The notes under the pieces are model-generated. The model worked only from the letters and a program-made list of their open reading frames with translations, did no database searches and had not been told where the DNA came from. Source: Stratiolaelaps scimitus (taxonomy: Eukaryota > Arthropoda > Arachnida > Mesostigmata > Laelapidae). Taken from it: a DNA stretch of 64,000 nucleotides. Positions 1 to 11,700 of this stretch are shown one piece after another (positions within the stretch are counted from its first letter, which is position 1; each line of letters opens with the position of its first letter). The DNA is taken from positions 124,001 through 188,000 of the forward strand of contig JABWDB010000001.1 in assembly GCA_019614645.1 (NCBI GenBank). The letters run 5' to 3'. The position numbers and the translations under genes are program-made.

Positions 1-1520
1 TGAACTGGGCTGATGGACTCTTGATACCTTGAAAATCAATATTGACATTCAAAGGTGTGTCTGAATGTTTGTAGACCAAGTTTCGGTAAAAATCTCGGCG
101 CTGAGATTTTTATGCTAGCGTTGGATTTAGACATCTATGTACGGAAAATCTGTACGTCAGGCATTTAATTTGAAAAACCCTTCGACGATGGCGTACCGTA
201 AATAACCTAGTGGGTACTTCAAAAATGCTGAATGATTAATGGAACAGGCTTCGTCTCATTATCAGCTAGGACGTAGTGACTGCTAGATTTATCACATGAT
301 TCATAAAGACATTTCCGTTTCTGAGGGACGGGAGACGTCCTGTTCATTTGTTGTAATAGACGTTGTCTCGACGTCTGCCAACAACACAGCACAAAAATAT
401 AATCAGGAAATTGTATTTAATTTTAACTCATACTGGTGATTAATTTTAACTCATACGTTCAAAAGCGATTTAATTACGCTGGACGCTGGTGGCACAGCTT
501 ATGTATGCGCGACTGGCCGAGGCATAATCTTAAGAGCTCGATAAACACGATCTAGATATATACCCACGTAGGTTTACGCAGGGACAAAAACAATGTGAGG
601 CTTCGGCCAGCTGGACGCCTCGCACGACTGGTGTCTAAGGTAGCAGCTGGGATTAACCGAATTACGCCCCAAAACCAGCGTTGGGTAGGATTATGCCATA
701 ACAAGGACACATAAGATGAATTTTGTGATACAACTTTTGCTTTCGCCCTTTGGGAGCTGTCGCTTCTTGTTATAGCGTAAGACGTTGTTATATAGTAATT
801 TCTTTTTAGATATGTTATATAGCGAACTACCACACCGCCGCCGATGAGTGGACAATACGTTGTCGACAGTAACGGGCTTGAACAGGTCTGTATCTAACCT
901 GTAATTGAGGTCGGTGTGTGGGTCGTCACAAATAGTGGCCCGGCTGTGTATAACTGTGTTTTCACTTGTTCTGACGTTTTTACCCTGGTTTTCTTCTAAT
1001 AGTATGCTTTTCCAGAACCTCCCTATGCTCACAGAGGTCATCGTTTGTATATAAAGAATTATTAACAACTATACAGGTGGATACTTCTGCTCGCTAAGGT
1101 TGAAACGCCATCTCGGAATTGCCACTGGTAGACCCAATGATAGCGAACCACTACTATTTAGCAGATGTTTCTTATAATATACCTATTTAAAGGGTCAGAG
1201 CCGTGTTCTAATATAATGTGGTTTTGGTCTCTAAGCAAGATTAGCTTGTCTGGCTATAATATAGAGGTCCATTGATTTGTTTGTACATCGATGGGATGAA
1301 CATTGTGTCATGAACCGATTGTGCTGTGGCTAGAGATAGAACAAAACAGCTAATCGACGTATATAATCGCTGGTTATTGATTATAATCGATTAAAATCGG
1401 TGGCAGATGTGGTCATTTCACTGGCATTGTATCAATCATAGATTTGCGACATCCGCTCGAATGCTCATCGCATGGCTATCATGCCATTCGGAAGACAATT
1501 TATTTCTTTCTAAACTGAAA
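1..1520. other. Intergenic, no gene recognised
   Basis: No coding region is convincing here. The open frames are short, lack splice context and resemble no family I recognise. The sequence is AT-leaning and non-repetitive. The region lies upstream of the TBC1D23 promoter and left of the foldback element. Confidence 0.5.
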
Positions 1521-1728
1521 GGTAAAACTCATCTACACCAACAAATATATATTATTATTGTTTTATTTTCACTCTGTTCGAGTAATTACATTAATTAATT
1601 AATTACAATTAATTACATTAATTAATTGTCCATTGGGCACATGCAAATCGAAACAAATATATATATTCTAGAGATTTGGTGTGTGCATTAATGTAATAGA
1701 TATCGAGCGTATACATATATATATTATA

Positions 1729-1760
<32 letters not shown>

Positions 1761-1835
1761 CGCTCGATATCTATTACATTTATGCATACGCCAAATATCT
1801 AATATATATATTTGTTGGTGTAGATGAGTTTTACC
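1521..1835. repeat. Foldback (inverted-repeat) element with (TA)n centre
   Basis: The outer arms 1521-1552 and 1804-1835 are perfect 32-base reverse complements. The inner arms, about 1670-1713 and 1757-1800, are reverse complements with a few mismatches. A long (TA)n tract lies between them. On the right the inner and outer arms are nearly adjacent. On the left they are separated by about 110 extra bases, bounded by a repeated ACAAATATATAT (about 1541 and 1653). I read this as one hairpin of about 75 paired bases whose left arm took a later insertion. It has no coding capacity and could be a MITE-like foldback or an expanded palindrome. Confidence 0.8.
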
Positions 1836-4299
1836 GTTCTATAATTATACAACTACATAGAGCTATCAAGCCATCAGCGATTTGCACTGCCCCTTTACAG
1901 ATGATATGGCCCGAGTGTCGCTATACATCGTATTCATTAAGTCCCCTATCTCATCTAGATTGACGCGTAAACTGCTCCAATGCCACCATACACTGTAACT
2001 CTGTATGAAGTGACAAGTCGTTTCTTAGTTCTGTGACATTTTATGCTTATCACGAGAATACGGGCGTTAGATTCTGCACATCCGTTGGACGTGTTAATGT
2101 GTAATTCTTACACAGGTTGAACCGTACACGTTTCGACTATCTTGTGCGCGATGATGGCATGAACATGGGCTCCTCATGCTGAAGGTTGTTGTAATAATTC
2201 CTGTCTTTATTTGTGGTGCTGGCCTCACCATTGGGACGTCTCGTTCAGTGACTATTTCTGTCATCCTCTAGTGGACACACAGAACACAAAGAGCTCCATG
2301 AGGGCAAAAACAAAAAAAATATCTTCTTGAGTCTATCTCTCAGGATTATCATAGTGGCGACTGTTGCAGCGATTTTTAAATAGTCCAGCCTGTGACACAG
2401 CAGAAAGGACTACACGAACAAAGACAAGAGGCAACACATTGAATCTAGAGGCGAGTCAGGCGGCGGTCCAAGCCGACGACAGTTCATGCAGTATTTCTTG
2501 TTGTATGCTGCTATTGTATTGCTTTTTGTTTGCCGGAAAACGACAACCTGAGATAATATTCTAATCAGCGTTTATCGGCTAGTCGCCGTGTTTATCATGG
2601 ACACCCGCCTGCAACGGAGCTCTAGAAGTCGTAGAAATTGTAACGGGATCGGCCCTACCCTCGTTGTGAATACAGATATTGTAAAGGATGAGATGCTGGT
2701 GATATTCACATCATGAAGTGATATCGTATCAATTTGTCGATCTATTGTCTATATATTCATGTGTCCTTAGCCGTGTGGCGCATGAAATCCTTGCTTTTAA
2801 GAGCTCGCCTCAGTTTAGCTCGTTCTGCAGTTAAACTGCGTATGGTCGTTGGTTTGCCCTTCTTCTGCAGTGGTCTGCATTTCGTATTGGTGCGAAGCTA
2901 CTACAGCAGCACGTAGGTGGGAGAACTTTTAACTGATCCCTCGACCAGTATTCGCACGAGATAAGAAAATCGAACGTTGTTAAGAATTGCGCAAATTCTG
3001 GATGTATAATAAAGTATCAATAAATAAAGCCAGTGAGAGGCGTCTACAGGCCGCGCAGTCGTGCGTGTTCTGGCTGTTTCATTCGGCTATATCAGCAAAC
3101 GACCATGGTTCTCATCCGTGGCAATTAACCTCAAGCTGTGTCAAGGTGCTCCGTCGGTTTGCCAGTAAGCGAATAATGAGGAGTAGTGAAACGGTTCAAT
3201 TCAATCCGATGAATCAGCTCTGTGCAATTCGACTTGACTGTATGTTTCCACTGCGTTTGCAAATCTGGTAATATGTGATGGGTATTTCTTAGATTCTAAA
3301 TCATAAATAATCTGTAATTTTTATTAGTACGTATAATATTTGACGATGGATATTACACTCGTTGAAATACGGTTCCAAAAAATAACAATAACAGGATCCG
3401 TGTAACAAAAATAGTACCGAAGGAGAATAACTTCTTCTCGATGAGAGAATAAAACAAGGAACCTACTTATGGTGGTGTACGCACCCACTTACCTCTGGCG
3501 ATCTATGCAATAGAGGAAACCTAGATGCCTAGATTCGAGTTCTGTTCTCACAACAACGATAGCAACTACTGGTTTATTTAAGTTGAGCAATGATCGATGA
3601 TGCGGGTAGCTCAGCACTGTTTGTGTTAAACTTCTAGGCTCGACGAAATTTGATGTATTAGCTTTTGGAGATTTTCTCAGGGAATAGAGGGTGGTTAACT
3701 TGGACGAAATTGCCAAATTGCCGAGACCTTTGATCACTCGAATGAAAGATCATTTGGCTTACTAAAGTTGGAAAGTAACACAGTATCGAATTATCTATGG
3801 TCAAATTCTGGTTTTCTCCTTGACAATAATTATGTTAGATATAGCAAATTTCATAATTTTTCTAGCCCCCCCTTCATTTCGCGAATAGAGCGATGAGCGT
3901 TTTGATAGGAAACACTACACTCGTACAACTTCCATATGGTGGATGCATTACACTCGTACAGGCATGAGGCGGAACTGGGAATGCCTGCTCGATCATACTC
4001 GCACCCATCACGGCTATACACCTCGCTCCACACGTTTGTATGCCCAATAGTTGCCAAGGCATCTTGCGTACGTTTCGCTAGTTGATACTGCGCTCAGCAA
4101 TTCAATTCAATTCAAACAAATGTTTATTGACGGAACTGCTATATACATGCTTAAGTTCTCGTAAAAATAATAGTTAAAAGAATTATTGCAACGTATATTT
4201 TATATATAAAGGGTACACATTTTTGTACAATATGTAAACATAGAGCATTCAGCCACTTGAGACGGGCAGTATTCCACCAGCTGCAGCAGCTTCTGACTG
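1836..4299. other. Intergenic, no gene recognised
   Basis: This 2.5 kb is AT-leaning, with only short open frames on both strands (longest about 94 codons at 2987-3271). None shows a recognisable domain, a splice pattern or agreement with neighbours. I see no RNA gene in it. Confidence 0.45.
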
Positions 4300-5519
4300 T
4301 CGACGCGCTCACGTAGTTCTGAGTTTCATTTAAATCCCCCCCCCACATTTATCTCTCTCTCTCTCTTTCTCCATAGTATTTTTTTTATATTTCGCGCGCC
4401 GCGAACACAGGGGCGATATATATCGACAAAACAAGAGCGAATAGTTCCGATGGTTCATAGATCTATTTTCTGTCTGGCAAACCCCAATAGAATCCTTCCT
4501 CTCTCCGTCCACTTGTCCACTTCAATATCATCCAGCTGCTCGGGATTTCTGTCATCGCACAATGGTCAATGACCATCGTCGTGATCTCTCTCCCGGCTTC
4601 CGCTGTCTTATATACTCTCTCTCTCTCTCTCTCTCTTTTATACCGCCCTCACTTTTGCACACGTTCCCTCTCCAATTCGCGCGCGCCTCGGCGACGCCGG
4701 GCCGCGCCATCTGGCGGCAACGCCAGCCGAATTTCCGTCGAACTGGTGACGTTTAGCAAGTAGCTGACTGGCTGGCGGCTTGACTGCTTCACTTGGCTAG
4801 CGCCACAGACGCGGCGGCGACAAACTCCCGTCGAACGGCGTCGACGGCCAGAGATCCGTGTCTAGTGTTCGTTGAGGTTCGCGCGCTGCTCAAGCCGGCG
4901 AGTTCACTGGCGGTCCGCTCCGACAGAGAGAGAGAGAGAATATGCTCATTATTGCCGTCATTGCCCACCGACGCCGGCTACTGTGACCATTAGTGCTGCC
5001 ATTGTTGTTATATGACTAATAGCGGGTGTGGTTGGAGCGAAGTGCGCGGTCCATCAGGTAGAGGGGTTAAGGGAATGCGACGAGAAGCAACGATTCGACG
5101 TATTGTTGATCCATGTCACCACCAGGCCCTCTGCTAAGAGGGTTCACGGCTCGTGATAGTGGCCTTCACGTTTTGTGTGACAACTTTTGTGGACATATGA
5201 AACGTCGACTCCGCGTTTACCCGCATTAGTGTACTTACCTTTAACAAGAAAGGGAGGAGACGAAGGGAGAAATCGAACCCCAAGCGGATTAACACTCGGT
5301 TGACCCAGTGAAGTCAATGTGAAACTGGCTGCGATCGACTAGCGATCGGTGTTGATCCAGTTGCCGTAGTTGGATTGTGTGTAAATATCTCGGTTGTTGT
5401 GAACGTGCTCCGCGTACTCTTACCGTAGACAAATGTTGAGGTAGCACGTAGAAGTGCTGTGGAAGTTAGCTGAGGACAAAATCGTCAAGAAAGATAGTGG
5501 GGAGAAATAGAAATCGACA
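4300..5519 (+). promoter_or_regulatory. Probable promoter and 5' UTR region of TBC1D23
   Basis: The 1.2 kb before the TBC1D23 start changes character. It has CT/GA microsatellites (about 4351-4370, 4615-4637 and 4926-4940) and a GC- and CpG-rich core at about 4675-4990, unlike the AT-leaning flanks. Such GA/CT-rich, TATA-poor CpG stretches are common at arthropod housekeeping promoters. No transcription start can be placed from sequence alone. An upstream non-coding exon is possible. Confidence 0.4.
4615..4637. repeat. (CT)n microsatellite in the promoter region
   Basis: An uninterrupted CT run of about 23 bases lies in the presumed TBC1D23 promoter. A shorter CT run lies near 4351-4370 and a (GA)n run near 4926-4940. 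GA/CT tracts near arthropod promoters can bind GAGA-type factors. That role here is inference. Confidence 0.7.
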
Positions 5520-5711
5520 ATGCGTCTTCGCACCGATGTATACCTTGATCCCGATGCTTACTCAGTCATCTCGGATAACAATTTGATATTCTGCAGGGTT
5601 CTCGAGCTCGAGAGCGCCCTCGAAGATGAGGCGTACCTCGACCAGCGGCGGATCCGGCAGATCTGCAAACTCCGAACGTTACCCGACCACCTGCGCACGC
5701 AAGTATGGAAG
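5520..5711 (+). CDS. TBC1D23: TBC1D23 coding exon 1
   Basis: This exon encodes residues 1-64 and ends in phase 0 at AAG|GTGAGT. The end matches the start of the TBC domain, including the R-x3-W motif (R59, W63 in LRTQVWK). The ATG at 5520 is the first in this frame after an in-frame TAG at 5508-5510. A TTCTGCAG just before 5598 could be a splice acceptor, which would replace the first 26 residues with those of an unseen upstream exon. Residues before about 28 have no clear counterpart in the human protein, so the start is the least certain part of the gene. Confidence 0.85.
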
Positions 5712-8700
5712 GTGAGTGGACAATTTGCTGGCTACTGTTGTTGTTGTTGTTGTTGTTTGTCACTACGATTACGTGAGTAGTTTATGTAAGTTCTAATTAG
5801 GCACAGATTTTGAGGCGAGCGAACGAAAAATTATGCCGTGATACCACCATGTTGGAGGAGTACTCCAACATTAATATCTTACTTCATCTCGAGCACTGAA
5901 TAGATTGGCCGATGTGGATCGAGTTACGAGAAAGTTCAGTTCGCAATCATTGTTGTGTATCGCCAATAACGCGTGTGTCATATAGGTGCTCTTCTGCTTG
6001 TATTTATTTAGCGCGCACTGTTGATTTGGTCCCGTACGTCATGGCCTGGCCTGCGCGAACGTTAGTCCGCTGTCCTGGTGTTATGGTCGTTTTTAGCAGC
6101 AATAATGTAAGGGGCTGTAGGAGTCGTATTCAGCTGCAAGCGTACACAGTGTTAAGCTGTCGATTATGAAAGTGTTGACACAAATATCACTTCATTAGAG
6201 TTTTGGCATTGCACCTGGCCAAGTGTCGAACATCAGATGCTGGTATGGGAGAGGCTGGAGATTGTATTAGAATTCTGAACGTTCGCGATATAATGGGCCG
6301 CCCCCATGATCCATGTGTCCACAGTTGGCGATAGGCAGCTCCGAGGGTATAGCCGTCAATGATTAAGCTACTACTTGAACTTCCTGCCAATGATACGTAA
6401 CAAGTTAGAGAATCGAACACAAACTAACGTTTGAAGGAAATTTCGTTTCGTGGCAAGACGAAGGCAACTTTCAGAAAACAAATGCAATAGGGTCACCTTC
6501 AAAAGCCACTGATAGACTTCACTGTCGTTCTCGATGAACAGATACTATTCAGTCACTGAAATGAGAACGGCCGAAGAGAAGTTCGAGGAAAATGCTCTAG
6601 CATTGACGGGGGGCATATCTGTTGGTATGGCATAATAAGCTCCGGGGATCGTAATCTGAGAAAGTAATGCCGAGATATGACACAACGATGAGCATTTCAG
6701 GTTCCACGTTTAGGTGTTGACGACTTGCCTTCTTGTAGAATGTAACCTTCATACGTCGGTGGACTGAGGCGCACGTTGTGAGTGCGCAGCACCCTTGCTG
6801 CCGGGGACATCAGTCACTGTTTGGTTTTGCCTGTGCTTGACCTCGTTATCGCCCCTCGAATGTAGCAAATTTATTGGGGTCATGATGATAAATATTGTAT
6901 CTCTCTTAGTAACGACTCGTATGAGCGTTGTACTGTAAAACGAACGCTACTCTCTGCCCGTAGATGAGTGTAGGCAATTAGTATAGGCGGTGGAAGCTTT
7001 CTTAAAGGGTTTATTCGCTATGATGGATGGTGATGATCCAAAATTTCGTTTTCGTATCTCTGTCCCATGTGTATAATGCACCTTCTATAGTGCTCTAGGA
7101 CGGATAATATATACTTAAAAGAACAAATATGGGACATAGTTTTTGGCGAATCTTCTCTGAAAATGACGGAGGCCAGTACGGATTACCTAACAGCTAATGC
7201 CACGAACCATAACGGGAGGAATCAGAAAAAACTATCGCTCATTCGCTTAATTCGAATAAAATCGTTGGTATAATATCCGTGATAATAATAATATACGGCC
7301 CAGGTCCCGAACTAATCCCCCAGCAATAATCCCTAGAACCAATTCTTAATTATTTTATGTTTGAATAAATCAAGATAATAATATAATGGTTAATATAGAA
7401 AAAAATATATAGAAATGCACAATGCGTCTCATAATGCGTGCAAATGATTTTATTTCTGTTAGACCATCACCGATCTGCTGACGAAGAGGTCGTGCCGTGA
7501 GCTATAGATGCGAGTATCGAACTGGCCACCGTTTCAGGGTGACTTAGCTGAGGGATCCAGTCGTTAAGTTTTCCTCGAAATTGAATAATCGGTCTCTCAG
7601 CCATTTGATTTGCTCTTCGTTGTCCTTCAAATTATTACTCGGGTCATATTTGTCAAACGGTTGCGTCGTTTCAAACGGCATTGAGGGTGATTGTTTCTTT
7701 GGTGAACCTAGATAATTTCATATTTGCGAAAGCGTTGTTCCCCGATTGCCAATAGCTTCTTCTATCCGAAATGGAAGGCTTGTTTAAATCACGATGATGA
7801 ACTTTTGCTAGAATTGCCGACGAACAGCAAGATATGGTTTTGCTCAGTGCATTCATTAGCTGTGTTGTGTCTGTATTGTTCGCCAGAACTATATAAATGG
7901 GGTTAACTGCTCGAGCGAGCAAGAAGTAGCCAGCTACAATGTTTTAGACATGGTACGATCCGCAGATAGGTGCTTCAATGAAATGCAAAGACTAACCCTT
8001 GTTTAGCATGGCCATCCTATGCGACACACGGTACTGTCTATTATTTCGTGATGACAATCAGTAGCAGCGTGTGCATTCGAAATTTGCAATATTTATTATT
8101 ATGCTTGGAATAGAACGAGTTGGCTTGTACCGCTGCAGTGGCCATTGTGTTCGAATGTTGGTCCTGCGCGAAACGTTGTTAGAGTTTCACTGGTCTCGCC
8201 TCTTGTTTCTGAGGACTAACACCAACCATCTGGTAGGGAATGAGAAATGTGGACGACGGTCGTTCGAGCTCTTTGCCCCGAGGGCTTTTCCGTCGGCGTC
8301 AGGAAAATTGCACTGTGTCCCCAACTGAGCTCATCAGAAATTGTCGTACGAGCGACCTTTTTGTCAAGTTGTGCCATCACAGATATATATATATATATAT
8401 ATTTGTGAAAAATGACTCACCAACAGAGATGGGCAGACAAAGCAATAGGAAATAAAAGTGGTCGACAACTGTCGACCCCTTAACGTAAAATTGACGCCCA
8501 CTATGATAATTGAATGAATATTTTTATATATATATAGACGCAATGGAAAAGGAAAAGGCTTGTAAATGCTTGTTTTGCGTTGAAAATGGATGGGTTTATA
8601 TTACAGGTATAGATCATTATTTCAGTGGGACTTCATGACTATGTTTGCCACGTAAAAGCTAATATCGTTCAGAGTTGATATCAGTGACTTTATCTGATTT

Positions 8701-11700
8701 CAATTTCGTTCGAATGGTGGTTGTCGTTCGATTTCTCTAGTGTTTTCCTTTGGCCCTAAGTGGAAATTTCCGCGTTTTTTTTTGGATTGCAACTAATTTC
8801 GCTCAAGTGTTATTTTCTACAATAATTTCCAATATGATTTTCAAAAGACGTATCATCTGTTTCACACTGTCAAAACATAAATCCATTTTACTTGATGGGG
8901 GTTTACTATGTTTAATTAGACAGTACAAAACATGTTTACATAGTGGGAGTGCCGAGCCGAGTCATTATTGATTTATTGGTATCGATGACGTCTCGGGTCA
9001 TCGTTGACGACCTGTTCAATCAGACGTTAATTTCAAGCCTCAGCTTTCGATAGCTTGGTGCTCTAAAAATAGATTACATTCGTTGGGTATTCTCTGCGTT
9101 TCTCTAGACAATGCTGGTGCACGCAGTGAACGCACAATTCACGGGACGACACAACGAAATAATGTCGAATCAAATCAATCTAACCGTGCAGACTATTCCG
9201 TTGATGATTGATGCTGTTTCGTTACGAGTGAACCACTCAAGAACTCGAAAGGTTCGCATTCGCCTATTGGGTTAGGCGGTACACGCTCAGTTGTACGATG
9301 GTGGTAAACGTTAATTTCTCAAAGTTTTTTCATTTAAATTAGCATCAAAGTAGAACGCTGCACCGAGTGCAACTTTCGCCAGGTGCCTCGTCACCATTAG
9401 CGGTATTGCTGACAATTCAACGGTATTGCTGCGGTATTGCTGACAATTCATGCTTAAGAACAGCTGCCAATCTAACATAGCTTTCATCTCTGCTTCATCG
9501 GCTGTATCACGATGTGTACGGGCAGAAGGTACAATTTATACAACATCTCATACAGGGATGGTTGACCATAAAAACATTGAAAATATCAAAGTTGTTACTG
9601 CTGCTGCTGCCGCTGATATTGAATACTCTGTCGGTCGCTCTAACGGTTACTGGTGGCAGCGCATTTTCGTTGGCGTTCGTCTTTGCTTGGCTGATCGCTT
9701 GCGATAGAGACGACGACGGCACGTGAGCGGGCATGTGATGACTACGGGCTTGGGTGGGTGACAATGATGTGGCTGTAACGCTTACACTGACTGATATTGC
9801 AGAAGGAGCCGCCGCCGCCGCCGTATCGGAGTATGTTATAGCTATAGCAGATTACTACTTTGTCAGCCACCTACTCTTTTCTATGTATCGCCGTCCATCG
9901 ATCGTTCACGTGGAGGCCTCTGCGTATTGACAAGGGCCACCAGAAACAGCCACCAATGACAGCAGCGGCGGCAGCGGTACTGCAGCCCAAGCACAGGGCA
10001 TACCACTAACAGAAACAATCCAGGGGCATATACAGTGAATACGGCACTGCCAGCTATTGCCGATGCGTTACGAAGTATTACGATGGAGTACTTCACCGCG
10101 GTGTTAAGCCGCGGCTGATGACCCTGCAGCAGAAGAAGCTGCAGCAATAGCAGCAGCAACACTTATGCTAGTGACGGAATCGCGCGTGCGTCCGTGTACG
10201 CTCATCATCTGGTGTAGCGTCCAGCGGGCTCGGTGGTCTGCGCCAGCTGGCGGTGTATAACCGGTGGAGCGGGGCGGGCGAGTGAGACGCGTCACGCTCA
10301 GGTCGTCGTTTATAAACACAACCTACAGTACTGTTCAGTACCAGTACCTGGCTGTGTGTGTCTGTGTGTTATCACGCTCAGCAAAAGAGCGCTCGTTCCA
10401 CAGGCGAAGTTACTCCAGCCTGGCAGCGTTTTGCCACAAGGAGCGCCGCCATTCCGATGCGGCCCCATACCAAAACTGCTAACTGCTTCCGTGTCCCCTA
10501 CGAAAGGTATCGCCTGCACTGGCCGACAACGCCATCAATCGACTCCCGCTCGCCTTATCTATATATCGTGTGCGACCAACCAGCGTCGGACCAGAAGACG
10601 CGACGCCGTAGTACTCGCCTCGTAGTGTACTGGCGCGGCAGTAAAGTCGGCAAGCAGCGAGGGCCAATTGAGGCCAAAAAACGTCGTCACCGGCCAAACC
10701 ACATCGCGTGTTCTACAGACAACGAGCCACGACAACGGTATTCTCAAAGCATTCTTGGCCTCCTTCCTCCATCGAGGCCAAACACCCATCCACCCTCGAA
10801 TTTGCTGTCGCAGTGGGGCGATAACTCTAGTTTTGCAGGTTCGCACCATGATTGTTCGAGTGCTCGTTCGTTTCAAGTAATAGCATTTGCTGCTGTTGCA
10901 GCAGCAGGCGAACGGTTGTAGCATCAGGTGACATCAGATGTGACACGTTTGTGACACGAGTGACCTCTGCAAGCGATAATTATGCTGTTAACAGCGGTTG
11001 TGGTGGTAGTGGTAGCAGTGGTAGAAGAACAGCAGCTGCGCGCCATATGATTCGAGAGACAATCACGTCCCTTGCTGACTGATCTGATCGTACCCTTCCT
11101 GGTGAAGCGGCTGGGGCGCCTACGCCGGTGGTGCTGATTCACGGGAGTCTGTTACCCCCGTATATATACATATACAAACATATATATATATGTGGGGGAC
11201 GGGGGCGTACGGCGTATGTAATTGACGACATTTAGCTGTGGCGCCACACACGGATTAAAGGGATTCTCGCCAGAAATAGGCTAGCTTTACCACTAAATGT
11301 GCATTAGCACTGATCGTAACTAATTCCGAGAAAAAGTTCAACATGGGGAAAGTATTCTCTGGTTGAAGTATTACCCGACCCGCACCATGAAGTTGTGACT
11401 GAATCGAGTATATGACTCTCTTCACGAAGGTGGTTCGCTTGTGACAAACTTGGTCCAACGCGATCTACATATCATGACGTAAACATGACCTGCATTGAAA
11501 GGACGGCCGCCGCCGCCAATGTCTTAATTATATTCCCGCCCGAAACTATTTCCGCACTGTGTCTCATTATTTTATTGTTAGAAGAATAGTCGGTGAAACG
11601 ATGAGCATCTCTATTACCCATCGGCCGTTCAGTTAATGTGAGATCATATCTACGGGGTGCTGTCGAATAGCCAATGAGATAGATAAGTGAATGTATCTCG

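Noticed and set aside
5566..5763. Poly-Asn protein on the - strand
   Set aside because: It is the antisense of TBC1D23 exon 1 plus a (GTT)n microsatellite.
9401..9450. CRISPR-like repeat cluster
   Set aside because: The units are directly tandem without spacers, only three and partial, in a eukaryotic intron.
10233..10924. Nested genes in the CpG-rich part of intron 1
   Set aside because: Five or more overlapping frames on both strands, no domain and no splice logic. High GC explains the lack of stops.
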